A stretch of 8,536 bases of DNA from an uncultured Clostridia bacterium. Its GTDB lineage: Bacteria; Bacillota; Clostridia; TANB77; CAG-508. Where the stretch lies: assembly GCA_947624405.1 (NCBI GenBank), contig CANQKB010000063.1:1-8536 (forward strand), given 5' to 3'. The position numbers and the translations under genes are program-made. This document shows positions 7,040 through 8,536 of this stretch, piece by piece. Within the stretch, counting starts at the first letter, position 1. Every line of letters starts with the position of its first letter. A model generated the notes under the pieces. That model had not been told where the DNA came from and made no database searches. It saw only the letters and a program-made list of their open reading frames with translations.

Positions 7040-7234
7040 TATTTTTGTTTTATTTTTACTAATAAGTTATATAAATGGTTGCAATTTTCTATTTCCTATA
7101 CAATAAAAATAGCTTTTTAAAATGAATGAATAGCTTTTAATTAATTAAATAAAGTGCACTTTGAAATATTTTTTATATTAGTGTGATTGATAGCAATTTA
7201 GAATACAAAGAAAATTTAAAAGCTCATTAAAAAT

Positions 7235-7817
7235 TTATTCTTTTAGAATATTAAGATAGTCTTTTTCAAATTCATTAAAAAAGTTTGATATAATTTTTTC
7301 TTTCGAAAAATTTTTACCAAATTCCTTTTTTAGAGAAGTTGCAATTTCTTCTATTTCCTTATCAAATTTTACTTGATTTACATTTATTCCAATTCCTATT
7401 ATGATTTTCTTAACAACTTCTCCTTTTGTTGTACTTTCTGTTAAAATTCCACACATTTTTTTATTATTTAACATTATATCATTAGGATATTTTATTTCTA
7501 ATCTACATTCACACACTTTATTGATTGCTCTTATAACCGCCTTTGCAAGAATTACAGTTAACTCATTTATTTTTTCTATCTTACAATTTGGTATAAGCAA
7601 CATTGAAAACGTAAGATTATCCCCTAATCTTGTTTTCCATTTTCTACCATTCGTTCCTTTTCCATTGTTCTGATTATTAGCTATTACCACAATTCCATCT
7701 GTAGTATAACCTTTTTCTTTAATGTAGTCTTGGGTTGAACCGTACTTCTTCTAAGTAGATAATTTCTTTTCCTATTATTTTTGTTTTTAATTCTTTTTTT
7801 ATTTTTTCTATTTCCAT
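7235..7817 (-). pseudogene. birA: Biotin-[acetyl-CoA-carboxylase] ligase, no HTH domain, frameshifted
   Basis: Biotin-protein ligase activates biotin with ATP and attaches it to the carrier lysine of biotin enzymes. The protein begins at the ligase domain (MEIEKIKKELKTKIIGKEII), so it is a group I ligase without the repressor HTH. The first frame stops after YLEEVRFNPRLH. The next frame supplies STQDYIKEKGYTTDGIVVIAN, then the biotinyl-AMP loop GKGTNGRKW (52-60), KYPNDIML..KKMCGILTE and GIGINVN. One extra base near 7740-7742 explains the break. The motif normally reads DSTQ, and deleting one base leaves Gly or Arg instead of Asp, so a substitution is also present. Joined length is 193 residues. 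It ends at FEKDYLNILKE without the usual C-terminal SH3-like domain of about 40-50 residues, just where the repeat begins. The ATG at 7815-7817 lacks a ribosome site; a promoter at 7824-7852 suggests a leaderless mRNA. Confidence 0.88.
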
Positions 7818-7823
7818 GCTAAA

Positions 7824-7852
7824 ACTATAACATAAAATATAATTTATTGCAA
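7824..7852 (-). promoter_or_regulatory. Possible promoter for a leaderless birA transcript
   Basis: On the minus strand, TTGCAA (7847-7852) and TATAGT (7824-7829) are separated by 17 bp. Seven bases past the -10 box is the A of the birA ATG at 7817, so transcription would begin at the start codon. The absence of any Shine-Dalgarno sequence before this ATG supports the reading. An upstream in-frame ATG near 7883 would instead add a hydrophobic extension not typical of the family. Confidence 0.45.
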
Positions 7853-7919
7853 TAAAAGTATAAATTTTTATTAAGTCCTTCATTATACCAGTTGCCAAAA
7901 ACATATTTTTTATAAAATA

Positions 7920-8447
7920 TTATTTTACACTATACTTAATATCATTTTTGGTTATTGTGAAGATAATCGTATCTGAGCCAATATTACAGGTAATTTTATT
8001 TCCCTTTACATTGATATCAGTAATTTCTAATTCATTTTTTAAATAAGAAGTAAATCCTCTTTTTATCGCATTTAAATGATTCCCACTATCAGAAAATTGA
8101 GAGAGATTTCCTAATTGATATGTAGCAATAACAGTTTCTGCAAACTCTGATGCTGTCATTTCCTGAGAATTACTTGATGAATAATCATATTTATTGTATT
8201 CATGTTCTATTGATATTCTCAATGCAAAAAATCCAATGTCTATAACTATGATAATTACTATAATGACTATATCAAGCATAAAAGATTCAAAACCCTCTGG
8301 GCTTTCTTTTGCTTGTTTTATCTTATAAACAAACATAGCAATAGCAATTATAAAACTTATAATTGGAATTATTGGTCCTGGTGTTATTATTGATGCAAAT
8401 CCAAGTAGTGCACAAATAAACTTAAACATATGCTTATCTTCAAACAT
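7920..8447 (-). CDS. Membrane protein of unknown function, three predicted helices
   Basis: I do not recognise this 175-residue protein. It has hydrophobic segments at about 10-22, 25-41 (with the Pro-rich TPGPIIP turn between them) and a strongly Ile/Val-rich helix at 57-76. A hydrophilic C-terminal domain of about 100 residues follows, containing a Ser-rich linker (SSSNSQ) and a predicted alpha/beta part (ASEFAETVIATYQLGN, then short strands ending NDIKYSVK). The orientation is not certain. The ATG at 8445-8447 has a perfect AGGAGG 8 bases upstream; the longer frame to 8477 has no comparable site. The start overlaps the stop of the preceding gene by 8 bases, implying translational coupling and a shared role. 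No link to birA is evident, as birA seems to have its own promoter. Confidence 0.75.
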   Translation of the reverse strand: MFEDKHMFKFICALLGFASIITPGPIIPIISFIIAIAMFVYKIKQAKESPEGFESFMLDIVIIVIIIVIDIGFFALRISIEHEYNKYDYSSSNSQEMTASEFAETVIATYQLGNLSQFSDSGNHLNAIKRGFTSYLKNELEITDINVKGNKITCNIGSDTIIFTITKNDIKYSVK

Positions 8448-8535
8448 TATCGCTACCTCCTGTATTATTTTTTTCATCTAATCTTTCATAAAACCAATCT
8501 GTACTTTCTTTATATTTTTCAGGATTATCAGCTTT
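8440..8535 (-). CDS. C-terminal end of an unknown gene, cut by the window edge
   Basis: An open frame enters from the right edge and encodes 31 residues (starting KADNPEKYKESTDWFYERLD and ending NNTGGSDNV) before a TGA at 8440-8442. The stop overlaps the next gene's ATG, and the AGGAGG ribosome site of that gene lies inside this frame, which supports it being a real upstream partner. The tail is hydrophilic and gives no clue to function. Confidence 0.5.
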   Translation of the reverse strand, partial: KADNPEKYKESTDWFYERLDEKNNTGGSDNV

Positions 8536-8536
8536 T

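Larger units (their letters stand above)
6629..7232. repeat. Right arm of direct repeat flanking the R-M operon (full copy)
   Basis: This arm contains the small coiled-coil gene with its promoter and hairpin. Its two ends (6629-6720 and 7181-7232) are repeated in direct orientation at 4111-4252, where the middle is missing. The high-coordinate edge stops 2 bases short of the birA stop codon at 7235. The low-coordinate edge lies inside the 92-bp repeat. The 52-bp end block is more diverged (about 88% identity) than the 92-bp block (about 98%), so the two halves may not share one history. Confidence 0.75.

Noticed and set aside
7401..7673. Plus-strand open frame inside birA
   Set aside because: It is antisense to conserved biotin ligase motifs and has no initiation signal.
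1..8536. CRISPR array, tRNA, rRNA or prophage genes
   Set aside because: No regularly spaced short repeats, no cloverleaf-like GC-richer segments, and no phage structural or integrase motifs were seen on either strand.

Overview
The window is very AT-rich (roughly three quarters A+T by eye). Every convincing gene lies on the minus strand, so transcription runs from high to low coordinates. Strong AGGAGG-type ribosome binding sites, sigma-A-like promoters with 17-bp spacers, an LCP-family envelope protein and a PFP-like phosphofructokinase point to a low-GC Firmicute. Clostridia is most likely, possibly an uncultured gut lineage; this placement is inference.

Layout in transcription order. (1) 8535-7920: the tail of an unknown gene overlaps a three-helix membrane protein of unknown family. 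(2) 7817-7235: a biotin-protein ligase gene (birA) without an HTH domain, broken by a frameshift and ending next to a repeat. (3) 7232-6629: a small charged, probably coiled-coil protein gene with its own promoter and a hairpin over its stop codon. (4) 6678-6353: a 92-bp and a 211-bp MITE-like repeat. (5) 6259-4288: a two-gene type II restriction-modification operon, a D12-class adenine methyltransferase followed by a PD-(D/E)xK nuclease. (6) 4252-4111: a second, internally deleted copy of the small-gene locus, in direct orientation. (7) 3921-1031: pfkA followed by argS, the latter split by a one-base frameshift. (8) 1023-813: a second copy of the 211-bp repeat. (9) 682-1: an LCP-family cell-wall ligase gene, frameshifted and running off the window.

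The central observation is that the restriction-modification operon sits between two direct copies of one locus, with MITE-like sequence at or inside the edges. This looks like an accessory island inserted between housekeeping genes (birA on one side, pfkA-argS on the other) with a long target duplication, one arm of which was later deleted. The tetranucleotide GATC occurs only three times in the window by hand count, far below composition expectation, which is compatible with past or present GATC restriction in this lineage.

Three separate genes (LCP, argS, birA) each need exactly one base removed to restore a normal protein. Since argS is normally essential, assembly or sequencing error is the leading explanation for at least part of this. 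The birA site also carries an altered motif residue and may be genuine decay. No tRNA, rRNA, CRISPR array or complete transposase gene was seen.
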